Shown in pieces: positions 1 through 12,322 of a DNA stretch of 64,000 nt. The stretch is from contig JAMJFZ010001868.1 of NCBI GenBank assembly GCA_026225945.1, positions 3,570,001-3,634,000 of the forward strand. Reading direction: 5' to 3'. Made by a program: the position numbers and the translations under genes. Numbering within the stretch: position 1 is the first letter of the stretch; each line of letters begins with the position of its first letter. The notes below the pieces were generated by a model that had not been told where the DNA came from, searched no databases, and saw only the letters and a list, made by a program, of their open reading frames with translations. Source of the stretch: Cricetomys ansorgei. Its lineage: Eukaryota; Chordata; Mammalia; Rodentia; Nesomyidae.

Positions 1-1364
1 GAGCTGTGCCTAAGGCAGGTAGAGAGTTAACCCTGGCGAGAGCTGTGGCGTATCCTTGGATCATCAGTAGGTCATGACGGTCAGCCTTGCAAACACATGC
101 AGCATGTGGTGAGAACTGGTCAGGTTGTGAGGGGACAAATGGGAAGAGAGAAGTAGACTAAGCAGGCATAGTTCTTAATGGCACAAGAGATGGGGAGTCA
201 CTGGAGTGGTGTGTGAAAATGCTTGGAGGTCTGTGGCTTAAGGATGTTTGTGTTCAAAGGAAAAAGAGATGAGCTCTGTTGGAAAGAAGGTGAATGGCAA
301 TGAGAGGTTAGGCATGTAGAGCTAAGTCTTGGGCTATAGGAAGGAAAAGGCTTGCCAGGGAAGGAGAGACCTGTAGAGCACATGGGGTATGTGCATAAGG
401 ACTGGAGAGGTCAGGGGGTCATTCCTGAGACTCTCAGATTTCGCCATGTAGCATCAGCCAGGATATTTGAAAATAAGCAGAGTGTGTCCCACAGGAAGCA
501 TGGGGAGAGAAGTCTGCATTGGATTACTTCTTGAGGGGGAGGGAGAAGACTGTGGTCACAGTAAGAACTTGTCTGGCTTTGGAAGCAGTGGGCATAGCAG
601 GGAAGGACCACAGCATTCCGAGGGGAAGAGTGGGAGTTGGGGGATAGTGCATTTAACCGTGGACCGTGCAATGGATTTTCCAGGGTATTACTTCATGGTT
701 CAGAGTGGCTCTCTGAAGTGGATCCTGGCCTGATAGGAAGGGGAAGTGGTGCTTTGCTCTCTGTATCAAGGATGACAAGAATCTGTCCGTTTACAAAAAC
801 TCACCTCTGCCCTTATATAACTCCCACACAAGTCTGAAATTCCTGGAAGACACCGTACGCCTGCCTGGAATTTATAGGTATCTAGACGTACACTGATGTG
901 GAGGATGTTTTCATTTCTAAGAATGTCTCTCTGTACATGAATAGAGGTGGGGAGGGTGTTCTTAGATGCGTTAGCTGGTTGTATTATCCATGGGTAGGAA
1001 CAGGTGGAGAGAGGGGTGTGGGCGCTGACCGTGAGAGAGGGACAACTGTAGTGCCAAACTTTTCCTGAAGGCGGTAAGTTTCTCACTGATAAATCAGCTC
1101 TACTTGCAAAGGCACCAAAATCAACACAGATAAGAGATGGTAATCTGCCAATTACTCTGCTCAGGTTCTTATAAACACACAGTTTGTGGGGGTTAGAGCT
1201 ACAGGAGGCAAACAAAATAAAACAACCTCCCCCCAATTCAGTTTGACAATGGATTTCAGTAGATTCCCAGTGCAATTTACTTTGTGTTCTATCTCAGTGT
1301 CAGAAAGTTCTACAACTTTTCTGGATACTGGTTGTTGCTTTTGTTTGTTTTGTTGGTTTTGTTT

Positions 1365-1445
1365 CATGGTGACCAGAATCAAACCCAAGACTTCAGGCTT
1401 GTTTAATCATATGCTTTACCATGGAGCTGCAGCCCCCAGCCCTCA
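1365..1445 (-). mobile_element. ID-like SINE (reverse), diverged
   Basis: The + strand reads 'tggtgaccagaatcaaaccc', 'gcttgtttaatcatatgctt' and 'taccatggagctgcagcccc', comparable to reverse ID, preceded by a (GTTT)n stretch that corresponds to its A-rich tail. Confidence 0.65.
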
Positions 1446-2399
1446 ATCCTAGTGTTTTAACAAAAGCAAAGGAAATATAAGATGCCTTAATTCCCAGAGG
1501 TAAATCAGGAGTGAGCTGGAGCGATATGGAATTTGACAGGGAGGTAAATAAAAAGGCCCCTGAGATACGGCTTTCTGGCAGAAGAAAGCGAGGCTCCTGG
1601 TAGCATGTCTGAAAAAAATGATGTCAGAGTAAAGTGGTTTCGAACCTAATAGGGAATGATGTACTGTCAGGCCAAAATGAATTGATTTAAATTTGGCACA
1701 GGGAGTTCATGTTTGCATTTCACTGTCTAGTTAGATAGGACTTTGGACAAGTAGCAGGGAAAGACTTAGTAAACCTTGGGATAATTAAGAACGTCTAAGA
1801 CAAAGGGCTTCCAGGAATTAAGGTATTGAAAGAAGAGACAGATAAGAGCCTTCAAAGGAGTAGGCAGACACTCCCCACGCACGGGCCGTTGCCTTTCAAT
1901 GAGGCTAGAGGATCTTATTTTGATTCCAAAATGTAGTTGTCTGCAGCAATGGGATAATTTGTATGCCAAGGATTGTTTAGATTAAAAAAAAAAAAAACCC
2001 TATTAATTTTGACTAAGGTAAAACTTTCAGATCCTCTTTAAACACGGCAACTGAGATGGCCCTGAGACTCACTGTCACAAAGTCCTTTTCCACACTAGTG
2101 GCGAGCTGGCCAGACAGCAGGAGACAAGATGAGGGTCCACCGTGTCTCAGTCATCTGTGTTGGCTTGGCTATAACTGCAGAAGGCCCCTCGCTGAGGCTC
2201 AACAGCACCAGTAACCAATTTATTTTGAAAATTTGTCATACTTTTCTGGGCAGAATTTTAATATTTATATTGTATGAAAATTAAAATTTCTTAAATGTAC
2301 AAGAAAGCAAAAGCACATGGAATAGTCTGTTCTGTATTAGCATTGCAGTTTGCAGCCCCGTTTTCTTCTCTGTATGTATGTTCATATAAACATACTATA

Positions 2400-2790
2400 T
2401 AAACGGCATGGGCAAGGTTATTATATACCTCAGTTCTGCCCTTTATTCTTCCTTGACCTTGACCATGAGGATTTCCCTGTGCTGTTAAGTAATTCTTTGA
2501 AACACAGTATGTTGATGGCTATGTAACCTTTTCCCCATATGGTTGTACAATAAATTACTTGTGGTTTTTTGTTTTTTTTTTGCCATTTGGGGATGTTTCT
2601 ATTTTTTAAGCTATTATAAATCAACTTATGATGAACAATACTGAGGATAAATCTTCCTTTTTCCTAGCCATTTTTTTAGGACAAATTCCCAGTGGTAAAA
2701 TTGCTACATCAAAGAAAGCCTACATTTTTATGTTTTTTGAGACATTGTCAAGTCTTTCTCAAAAAGGTTGCAATACACACGATGCATGTG
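2400..2790 (-). mobile_element. Old LINE fragment (L1-like)
   Basis: The order 'catttggggatgtttctatt', 'gctattataaatcaactta', 'gacaaattcccagtggtaaa', 'attgctacatcaaagaaagc' and 'tctttctcaaaaaggttgca' resembles the reverse of an ancient LINE 3' region found throughout mammals. The family is not certain. Confidence 0.5.
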
Positions 2791-3339
2791 AAAAGTGCTA
2801 TACGGCCCCCAAGGGGGATATTTGATTATGAAAGCTGATGGCCATTAGGTCATTAGCTTTAAGAACTATTTTTAAAGGCCTGAGTTCTGGATCTTTGCCA
2901 GAAGCGCTCATCTATAATGTAGCCAAGAAGAAAGACCTCATATACGCATCTGCAAGGCAGTTTGTGCCAAACAATCTAAATGCACCTCATTTTACGAATG
3001 CAAACCTTGGAGGCGGGAAATGCCCCTGGTTCTGCTGACTGGTTTTATGATTACGGAATCAAGTGGGATCTGCAGGGATGGTTGAGTGGAATTTTCAGGA
3101 GGACAAAATGTGTTGAGTTTATGTGGGAGACCACTCTGGACCTGAGTGCTGTTCACTTGGACCTTTCATACCGTTGCATCCAGAGCCCTCACCCTGGGAC
3201 ACTAGGGGAGGCCCCAGACCTAGCTCATTGATCATCACTGCTGCTGATGCTTAGTGCATAGGACTTAAACACTCTAGACCTGAAGAGCGGCCAGCATTTT
3301 GTAATGCTGTGTAAAGTCACCCTACCTGGCTGTGTGAGG

Positions 3340-3470
3340 GAGTAAAGTAGACAGGACATTGGGGGTCAGGTTTAAATCCCAGCTCTGTTATTGGCTACCT
3401 ATATGACATTTCACCCCTCACAATCTAAGTTCATAAATGTAGTCTGCAAACTATTATTTTAAAAATAGCA
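3340..3470 (+). mobile_element. MIR-like fragment
   Basis: The segment 'gtcaggtttaaatcccagct', 'ctgttattggctacctatat' and 'gacatttcacccctcacaat' follows the forward MIR core. It is diverged. Confidence 0.5.
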
Positions 3471-3699
3471 TATCAGAGATGTTAGTACAATTTCACTTCG
3501 ACCTCTACTTATGTGAAATTTCTTTCACACACACATGATTTTTTTTTTCAGCATAATTTTTGGTAGCAAAAGGTTAGAAACAGCAGGACTGTCTAGCAGT
3601 AGAAGAGACATGTAACGAATCTGGACCTGGGAACTGTGGTCATTGCTTAAGTATAAAGCACTCTCAGGGATAGCCTGTCTTATTTTTAATTTGTTTATT

Positions 3700-3835
3700 C
3701 ATTTCTATAATTTCTTTGTTTAGCTATTGACTCTCACTATGTAGCTCAGGCTAACTTGGATCTCACAATCCTTCTCTTCCAGGATCCTGAGAAATGGGAG
3801 TTCAGGTGTGTTGCACCAAACACAGCTAGGATAGA
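3700..3835 (-). mobile_element. Old B1/PB1-like SINE (reverse)
   Basis: The stretch 'tctcactatgtagctcaggc', 'taacttggatctcacaatcc', 'ttctcttccaggatcctgag' and 'ggtgtgttgcaccaaacac' is the reverse of a diverged 7SL-derived monomer. Confidence 0.65.
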
Positions 3836-4280
3836 ATTTCTTTAAGATTCTTTATTATCTTAAAGGCATCACCCACCCCTGAGCAAATGCAGTTTGGCCA
3901 GTCGCCTTCATAGTACATCATCAGATATAGTTTTCATAGGTGGATGTCTGTCTTGCTTCAGATTTAATCTTTCAATGGATATTTATTTATATGTGTCAAT
4001 TTTCACATATTCACTTCAAGACCAAATTTTAAAATTTAATTTAAAATTTAAATTAAAAAAAATTAAAAATATTGGAAATACTTTAGAACACTATTTCATC
4101 GTGTGAATATGAACCACTAAGAAAGCACCTGATAATCCTTCCACTGATGCTCGAGAGCACTCTATGCTTGGTCTCCTGACTCTTGGCAAAATAAAAGTAT
4201 GTGATAAACATAAAGCTCAAATCAGGAATGTCTTCTCAGCCACAGGAAGAGGCTTAAGGTTAGGGTCTTGGTATAAGACA

Positions 4281-4439
4281 TTTTTGTTTGTTTTGTTTTT
4301 TGAGACAGGGTTTCTCTGTTGTAACCCTGGCTGTCCTGAAACTCACTCTGTAGACCAGGCTGGCCTCGAACTCACGGATACCTACCTGCCTCTGCTCCTG
4401 AGTGCTGGGATTAAAGATGTGTGCCACCACTGTCTGGCT
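4281..4439 (-). mobile_element. B1 SINE (reverse)
   Basis: A T-rich tail is followed by 'tgagacagggtttctctgtt', 'gtaaccctggctgtcctgaa', 'accaggctggcctcgaactc' and 'gagtgctgggattaaagatg', a near full-length B1. It carries the 'tctctgttgtaac' variant shared by the other B1 copies here. Confidence 0.95.
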
Positions 4440-4719
4440 ATAGGAAATTACTAAAACATGTTTTGGCAAGTGTGGTTTGTATTTTTTTAAGTGAAAATAT
4501 CTGTGGCTTTTCTCCCAGAGTACAAACACCTGATGCTGAAGTGAATCTGTCTTGGTGGACTAAAAACTTGCTTCTTGCAACGTGGAGATGATGTGGTTTA
4601 TAGCAAATATTATGCATCTCTGGGTCTCACAAAAATGTCTCCTCAGGTCCAGCAGCTACAAGAGAAACTGTTGACCCTCCAATAGCTGCCCTGCCTCCCA
4701 AGTAGTCAGTCTCAGATAC

Positions 4720-4957
4720 ATGCCCATGTACATACATGTGGAGGACAGAGAAAGACACTAAATATCTTCTTCTATCACTCTTGAGACAGAGTCTCTCACT
4801 GGCTAGTCAGTAAGCTCCTGAATCCACCTGACTGTCTCTCAGTGCTGTGGTTACAGGTGCTTATGGCTGTGTCCAACGTGGGTACCAAGGATTCAAACTC
4901 AGGTCCTCAGGCTTGAGCTGCAAGTGCTCTTCCCACTGAACCATTTTCTCAAGCCTC
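4720..4957 (-). mobile_element. B3/B4-type SINE (reverse)
   Basis: The order 'catgtggaggacagagaaag', 'tgagacagagtctctcactg', 'gtggttacaggtgcttatgg' and 'aactcaggtcctcaggcttg', ending 'ctgaaccattttctcaagcc', fits a reverse B4-type SINE. Confidence 0.78.
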
Positions 4958-5244
4958 TGCACGCATTTCTTTTGGAGCATATGTTTGGTTTTGAAGCATC
5001 AGTGTAATTTAAATATCCACAACTTTAGTTATTTACAGTTTTGTTTCTCTCTATGTGCTGATGCTTAAGAATACGTTAAACCTGCCCAAGCTTTATTTTT
5101 CACTATTTTTAATTTTCAAGGCGTATTTTTCTTGTTAAAAAGATAATGGTTGTTTGATGCAGGAAGATGAGAATGGATGGCATTTGGCAGACAGTCTGTA
5201 AATATCTGCCACATAAAAACATTTGGCTCAGAGACTTCGTTTTT

Positions 5245-5372
5245 CATTATTGGTTTTTGAGAGAGGGTCTTACTCTAGAGGCCAGACTGCCCTTGAACAT
5301 ATGATAATCCTTCTTCCTCAGCCTCCTAAGTGCTGGGATTACTTGCATGAACCACTACTCTGTCTGCTTTGG
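5245..5372 (-). mobile_element. Old B1-like SINE (reverse)
   Basis: 'ttttgagagagggtcttact', 'agaggccagactgcccttga' and 'cctaagtgctgggattactt' mark a diverged reverse B1. Confidence 0.7.
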
Positions 5373-5439
5373 CTGAGTTATTTCACTTCAATTATTGTAC
5401 CCTTCAGTTGGACTCCCACTTGTGTGAACTGTTAATTAA

Positions 5440-5790
5440 GGTTTTAGTATCACCCCCTCCCCCAAATATTGTGGCTTGAATAAAACACATCCCGCGTAGG
5501 CTCATGCGTGTGAACATTGGGTCCTCAGTTGGTGCTGTTGTTTAGAAGATGGAGTCTTGCTGGAGAAAGTGTGTCATGAAGAGCAGGTTTTGACCGTTTA
5601 TAGCCTAGCCCCACTTCCTGTTTGTCCTCTCTGTGTCCTTCACTTCCTGTTTTATCTGTTTCCTGTATGTAGATAAAATGTGATTGGGCAGCTTCCTGCT
5701 CTGGCCACCGTGCTTTCCCTAGCTGTTACTGGGCCTTGCTTGTCATGTCGGACTCTATCTCCCTGAAATTCTGAGCCAAAATAACTCCAA
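5440..5790 (+). mobile_element. Mid-repetitive rodent element (copy 1, forward)
   Basis: 'attgtggcttgaataaaaca', 'cattgggtcctcagttggtg', 'agaaagtgtgtcatgaagag' and 'gagccaaaataactccaaaa' follow the order of a common rodent repeat also present at 17800, 24761 and 47106. Its family name is uncertain. Confidence 0.6.
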
Positions 5791-7771
5791 AAGATTTTTA
5801 TAAATGGGAAAAACCCTATAAATATACACAGAAGATTAACTTTGAAAAATTATCTGTCTTAATATAAACAATACTTCGTCTGAGTTCAGTTTTGAACATT
5901 TTTTATTATTGCCCTTTTGAATGTCTGTGTAGTTTGAACTTCAAGATTAAAACCTTTTCAAATAATTTAATGCCCAACACAAGCATGCATTGACAACATT
6001 ACGGTTGCTGACCTAACTGTATGCCACATGTTTACTAAAGCCACCTGTTGTTGCACGTGTGTTTGTACTTCATCATTTTAAACCACGTTGCAGTGTGTAT
6101 TGTTTTACAGAAATGCTTGTGGATGATCACTGTGTCCATCTTTAGGTCAGATAATAAAAGGTAAATCCCTAAGTCCAAGAAATGCACACATTATGGCTTT
6201 TACACTTACGTTTTAATCATCCTTCTAAAGATAGCATGGAATTACTTTACTCTCCTCTGAGCTAGGTTGAAGCTGTCACTTTCCTCATACCTTCCCCAAC
6301 ACTGAATCTTTATTATTCTTGTTCATCCTGGCCAGTCTGGTGGATTGGATTATTTTCATGTCATGGTTTTCCTGTGCAGTGAGAAATTTGGAGCATGTTA
6401 AATTTCTCCTCCTTTATATTTATCAGGTTCTTATATCTTATGAATACAGACAACAAAAGGAAATAAATGATGTTTGAGTAGGGCCAAAATTTTAGAAGAA
6501 TGTTCTGGAAAGTTTGGCTTTCTTTCTTTTGCTTGTTACATATCTGGATTAAAAGTTGCTTTTAGAAATATCAAGTCAAAAATGATTATATAAGTCTACA
6601 GGCCAGCTGTCAAGTTATACCCGACTCTGAGCATCTGGATCAATTACCCCACCTTTCCCTGTGTATGACTGCTACCAGGCACTATATTTGGTAGCGTCTA
6701 TCTTCCGACTCTCTTACGTGATGTTGACTCACCCAGGAAAGCTCCTAAGATTAACTATGATTTTCTGAATTATTAAAGTCTGATAGAGAAATGTATCTTT
6801 AAGCACGAGGCGGTGAATCCTTTGTGTTAGGGTGGTTTTACCTTGCCCTGCCTTTCAGTGGCACTGAGTTAGATGTCTGTTGACAGTCCTCCAGTCCATC
6901 TGGCTTACAGACGGGCACCATTAATACAGCAGTGATCTGCATCATCTATGGATGTCTAAACATCAAACAAATCATACTCCTTTGATGTCCTTTTCCATCA
7001 GTCTTTAGTTTCAAAACTATTCTCTACAGTGGTAAGAAGAACAGCGGTACTGCTTTCTGTCTGCCCCTCTTCCCCTGTCTGTACCCTTCAGCATGCTGTA
7101 AAGGATTTTAAACACTGCTTTCAAAAGACACTTGATCTGGGATGACTGCCTTTCCTCTCAAGTGTATCACATGCATGTCTTGCAGTGTCCTTTCCTCCAT
7201 ACTGTGTGGTCCATAGGTCCTGACCAGAGCCAGTCTCTGTTCAAAGGCTTTTCTGTTGCATGCCAGGACTGTAGAAGGAGATGCTTCTTATCTTAGTAGC
7301 CACCTGGGTCTTTGGGGGAAGGTGCATCATAGGACCAGAGAGAACATACAGGTCAGCTAATTTTCCACCAATAACAGTGGAGTAGAAGCAAGCCTTCATC
7401 AGATAGTTCAACTATGACTTATACTTTGTACTGGAGATTGTGCTGAGACCTAAGCCTGTGAAGGAGGGAGACAAGATTTTCAGATCCTGTATCTCATGCT
7501 TTTCTTATCACATATTACTAAGTGGCTGATGGAAGATTGTTAAGAGAATGAGTTTCATGGCAGTGTCCAAAGCTGTATATAAAAACATAAAAATAGATTG
7601 TTAAATATCCATGGAATTTATACTGTTAGCCTCTCCCCTCTAATCTTGTGCTAGATAGCAAAGCAACTATCAAAATTCAGAGAAAAAGGAGTAACTCAAA
7701 AGGTTGTATTCTGGTTAGGATACAGTAGGGAGCAAAACAAAGAGAAGGAATTTTAAAAGTTTTATCGAAGT

Positions 7772-7939
7772 GGTGTGGTGGTGGCATACACCTTTAATCC
7801 CAGCATTAGGGAGGCAGAAGCAGGAGGATCTGTATAAGTTTGAGGCCAGCCTGGTCTACAGAGTGAGTTCCAGGACAGCCAGAGTTACAACAGAGAAACC
7901 CTGTCTCAAAAGACAAAACAAAACAAAACAAACAAAAAA
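7772..7939 (+). mobile_element. B1 SINE
   Basis: Near full length: 'ggtgtggtggtggcatacac', 'taatcccagcattagggagg', 'gaggccagcctggtctacag', 'gttccaggacagccagagtt', then 'acaacagagaaaccctgtct' and a (CAAAA)n tail. Confidence 0.96.
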
Positions 7940-8072
7940 GTTCTATCCACTTTTGAATCGGGAAACATACCGATTGACCACTTTGAATTCAGAAAGGAAT
8001 CCAAGAGGAAGAAATTAAAGTTCTTGGGAAAGAAATTTTTAGAAGTATATTTGTTGCCAAAACTTCTCAGCA

Positions 8073-8214
8073 GAGTGGGTGAGATGGCTCAGCAGATAAA
8101 GAAGCTTGCCACCAAGCCTGACGACCTGGGTTCAGTCCCTGAGACCTACATAGCGAAGGGGAAAACAAACCCTCCAAGTTGTCCTATGACCTCCACATTT
8201 GCATTGTCACATGG

Positions 8215-8251
<37 letters not shown>

Positions 8252-8290
8252 TGTGAACACTTACATACACACATAAGTAATAAAAAGAAC
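8073..8290 (+). mobile_element. B2-like SINE with (CA)n
   Basis: 'gggtgagatggctcagcaga', 'aagcttgccaccaagcctga', 'cgacctgggttcagtccctg' and 'gtcctatgacctccacattt' precede a (CA)n run at 8217-8248 and a 'aataaaaagaacctttc' tail. Confidence 0.88.
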
Positions 8291-9216
8291 CTTTCTAAGT
8301 ACAGTGAGTGATGCTCTCAGAAGAATTTTTTCCTTGCTGAAGAACGAAGGCCTTGTATAGCACTATCCTCCAAGCCAAAGAGCTGCCATCTTCAAAGGTC
8401 ATCACAGCTGGGCTTGTTGAGTGTTGGCAATCCTTCATAGAGGGAGGTGGTGGGAGGGACATGGCACCCTCACCTGCGTACCCAGCCATTCTGCCTTAAT
8501 TTCACATTGCCTGTGATATCAGGGAAGAGACATTTTGTATATTAGGTGGGGGAGGCTAGGGCAAAGTAGCTCCATATATGTAGCCATGGGGAAATCCATC
8601 ATTCATGCTGGGTGCAGACCTTCGTGTGTGGCTGCCTTGGGGTCACCCGTGCCACAGTCAGTCACTCATGTTCTGGAAGTAAGCCCAATCAATTTACTGG
8701 TGAATTTGGTGACACTGAACTTTGCTTTGTCATTGGAACTTTAAAACGAGGGCATAGACATTGCCTAGTCCCAACCAAGGGAAAATTTTTCAAAAAAAAA
8801 AAAGAGGAGCAAATAGAACAACTTATTAGCTCAGCTTTGGAAGTAAAGGGGAGCAAAATAAACCTTAAAGATGTGCAAGAGGGAATTAGAGAGAAAGCTG
8901 AGACTTAAAGAAATAGACTGATGATCGAAATATACAAAAGCCAGTTCCTTGGAAACACCAATAACTTAGACAATCCCCATGAAAGCCCAGTGAAAGAACG
9001 AAGGAGACAGTTAATACAGAAATGAAGAAAAAAAAAAAAAAAGGAAATTACTTTGAGACCTCTGTAAACACTTATGTGTGTAAAGGCTTGATAACCGGTA
9101 GAAAAGGCTAATCTCTTAGCAAAATATAAATGATCAAAATTAACTCCTGAAGTAGAAATCATGACTACACCGAGTGCTGTGGAAGAGCCTGGAAAAGTAA
9201 GTCAGGGTGAGCTTCT

Positions 9217-9420
9217 GTCTGGGGCGGTAGTTCAGTCAGTAAAGCGCTTTCTGCACAAGTGTGAGGACCCGAGTTTGTTGCCTGGAACCATATAGAAAAG
9301 CACACTTGTGACCCTAGTGCTGACCAGGTAGAGACAGGTAGAACCCGGAGGCTTACTGGCCAGACAGACAGCCAATCAGTGAGCTCCAGGCTAATGATTG
9401 TCTCTGTTTCAAAAAGCCAG
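9217..9420 (+). mobile_element. B4-type or related tRNA-derived SINE
   Basis: It begins 'ctggggcggtagttcagtca' with 'gtaaagcgctttctgcacaa' and 'gaggacccgagtttgttgcc', then 'agacaggtagaacccggagg' and 'gtgagctccaggctaatgat'. It runs into the microsatellite at 9459. Confidence 0.75.
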
Positions 9421-9458
9421 TATGGCTGGCTCCTGAGGAAAGATGCTCATTCCACTGT

Positions 9459-9531
9459 ATACATATATATATATACATATTCATACATACATGTGCATAC
9501 ATACATATGCATGCATGCATATCCATGTGTG

Positions 9532-9580
<49 letters not shown>
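9459..9580. repeat. Composite TA/CATA/TGCA/(CA)n microsatellite
   Basis: An almost unbroken alternating purine-pyrimidine tract: (TA)n, then catacatacatgtgcatac units, then atgcatgcatgcat, then (CA)n from 9535 to 9580. Such tracts can adopt Z-DNA. The open frames across it are low complexity and not genes. Confidence 0.95.
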
Positions 9581-9581
<1 letters not shown>

Positions 9582-9629
9582 ACTTAGCACTGATAAGTAC
9601 TCCAGAACCAGGCCTTAAAGAATGAGTAA

Positions 9630-10225
9630 TGTTTTTTTTTAATCTCCCAGCTTCATTGATGCACAATTGATAAATAAAAATTAAGTTTAAGATATACAGC
9701 ATGATGATTTAAGAATACATGTAAAATGACCACAGTCAAGTTAATTAACGCATCATTTCCCTAAAGTAATTACCTTTCTTGTGCGTGTGGTAAGAACATA
9801 TGATACATATTTTCTTGGAAATTTCAAGTATTCAGTACAATATTATTAACCACAGTCACCATATTGTATATTGTGTCCTTAGAATTTATTCATCTTAGAA
9901 CTGAGAATTTGTACCCCATACCCAGCATCCATTTCTCCAGCCCTTGACAACCGCTCTTCACCATTCGATTCTACATTTCTTTGCATTTCATGAGATAAGA
10001 TTCTGCAAATAAGTAAGAGCAGACCATATTTGACTTTTGATATCCACCTTCCTTCACATGGCAGAATGTTCTGGGTTTCATCCATGTTGTCACAAAGGCA
10101 GGGTTTCCCTCCCTCTTTTAGGGATGAACAACATTTTCTTTGTATCTCTTCATCTGCTGAAGGACATAGCTACTTCCATATCTTGGCCATTGGGGATGGC
10201 ACAGATACAAACATATTATTCAAAC
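9630..10225 (-). mobile_element. L1 3' end (L1MA/MB-like), reverse
   Basis: Read on the minus strand, the stretch runs 'acaacatggatgaaa', 'gtcaagggctggagaaatgg', 'aagatgaataaattctaagg', 'atatggtgactgtggttaat', 'cttgaaatttccaagaaaat' and 'tcaatgaagctgggag', then poly-A. This is the order of the 3' end of ancient mammalian L1 elements. No ORF2 remnant of useful length is present. Confidence 0.88.
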
Positions 10226-11041
10226 TCCTCTAAGTGAATTTTTTAAATGTACCCAACACCTGTGGTCTGTCAGTCACTGTTCTAGTCCTAAAATAGCCGG
10301 AGTCTGACTCCACACATGGACTCTCATAGGCCTACCATAGCACAGACTGTACATACATGCTGTTATTGTGACCGTGGGATATGTGGTGCCAAGGGAGTGT
10401 GATCCATGTGGACATCACCATGGCAGGACACATTGCATTTGAACATGACTTTTATAATATCTTCTTGGAGATTACATGTACGTGAACTTTGGGGTACCTA
10501 TCTAAACATTGTTGGCGACCTCCTGGAATGCTTGATTGGAATATCATATTGAAGTTGTGAAAATTATGTCTTTATACACGATGGGCCAAAACATACATAC
10601 CAAGAGGAAATGCCATACATGATGGAGAGCAGAACCTCTGGAATGACACTGCCTGCATGGTCTTTTTCCCCATCAGAAAGGTACTTAGGACCAATTTGCT
10701 AGAATTTGGTATGGAAGAGATTGAAAAGCTCCAAATACTTGATAGGACCTCGATGTTTCTTGTCCTTAAGTACCCACGGATGTTCCTCCAGAAACCCAAG
10801 TGCTTAAAAGAGGTTCCTCTGTAGCCTTGCCCTCTCCATCCCTCTCTCTGGTCACCTTTGTCTCCTATATATTTTTGTGAACATAAACAGCATATGCAAT
10901 ATTTTAAGTCCAGTTAAATGCCAAGAATGTGCTAGATGCTATTGGAAAGGAATAACTTGCTCATTAGATTTATTGTATAAAAGAGACCAAGGATCCATGG
11001 ACACATGGTCATTTTTTTATTTTGAACACACTTTTTAAAGT

Positions 11042-11214
11042 TTCTTTTTTCTTATTTTTTTCTTTCTTTTGTCTTGTTTTGTATTTGAGACAGGGTCTCT
11101 CTGTTGTAACTCTGGCTGTCCTGGAACTCACTCTGGAGACCAGGCTGACCTCAAACTCAAAGAGATCCATCTGCCACTGCTGGGATAAAAGGCACGTGCT
11201 ACCACAGCCTGGCT
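11042..11214 (-). mobile_element. B1 SINE (reverse)
   Basis: The T-rich tail at 11042-11085 is followed by 'tgagacagggtctctctgtt', 'gtaactctggctgtcctgga', 'gagaccaggctgacctcaaa' and 'ctgctgggataaaaggcacg'. It carries the same 'tctctgttgtaac' variant as the 4281 copy. Confidence 0.95.
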
Positions 11215-12093
11215 TTAAAAAGTTTCTTAAAGATGCACTGTGGCTTCTACTCCTGCAAGATTATCAAGTCAGGAGTCTATGGGTTATTTGAAGCAGACTC
11301 TTCTCCCCCCTCTTTTTGAATTACTTAGAAAACAATTAACATAGTGGAAGTGCCCTGACTTCAGTTGGACCCAGAAGACTGATTGACATGAAAGAACAAA
11401 GGAGTGGCATGGCAGTGGTATTTCCATCCATTTCCTTTCTTTCCCCTTTGGGTTCTTTCTACTTCCTTTTCCACGTACATTTAAATATTGGCAGAACATT
11501 TGAAGTGAACCATTTTCTCCAGCTAAATATCGTAAGTGCTAAAATTACTCCAGGTCACGGTCTCTGGATCTCTGTCGATGAGTGCAAAGGTTTCTTTTGG
11601 CTTTTTACTTTGTGGCATTTCCTTTCTCAGAGGTTGTGACCCATCCGTGTGATGGGGACAGCCACATTGGAATCTGTCAGTATGGCTCCTTGTTTCTTTT
11701 TCTAATGTCATCCACATGCCTGACCCTGACCATGAAGGGCTCTGTGCCTGGGGTCAGTGCTAACCAGTAAATCCTTGTTAGAGAGACAGTGTGAAATGCA
11801 ACCTTCCTCATGAAACAGGAATGAATCAGACCCCTAGCTGCTAGAGTCCTCTGAGCCTTGAATGCTTTGTGCTTGGTTTTCCTGATAGAAAAACTGAGAG
11901 AAGAGTATAACCAAAGCAGAGTGATGATGATTTCACTCTGTTTTGAGTGTCATGGGATGGTCTCAACATCGATTCAGCTTCTGAAGCTACATTCTCTGAA
12001 TGGAGGGATAGATGGTAGAAACAAAGGACTCCGAGGTTAGGTAGATACAGAAAGCACTCAGCTGCAAGCATTTATTTAAAAGGATATCTCAGC

Positions 12094-12322
12094 ATCTGGA
12101 GAGATGGCTCAGTGGTTAAGAGCACTGACTGCTTTTGCAGAGGACCCAGGTTTGATTCCCACCACCCACACGGTCGCTCACCATCACTTGTAACTTCAGT
12201 CCCAGGGATCTGGCCCCTCTGACCTTCTCAGGCACCTGCATGAGTGTGGTACACAAACTCATGCACACACACAATATATACATTCATATACACATACATA
12301 CATACATTATACTTACATACGT
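12094..12322 (+). mobile_element. B2 SINE
   Basis: 'tctggagagatggctcagtg', 'gttaagagcactgactgctt', 'gaggacccaggtttgattcc' and 'caccacccacacggtcgctc' are clear B2 landmarks. The tail is rich in CATA repeats. Confidence 0.95.

Noticed and set aside
9353..9702. Cys/Val-rich and Thr/His-rich open frames
   Set aside because: They are translations of the CA/TG microsatellite.
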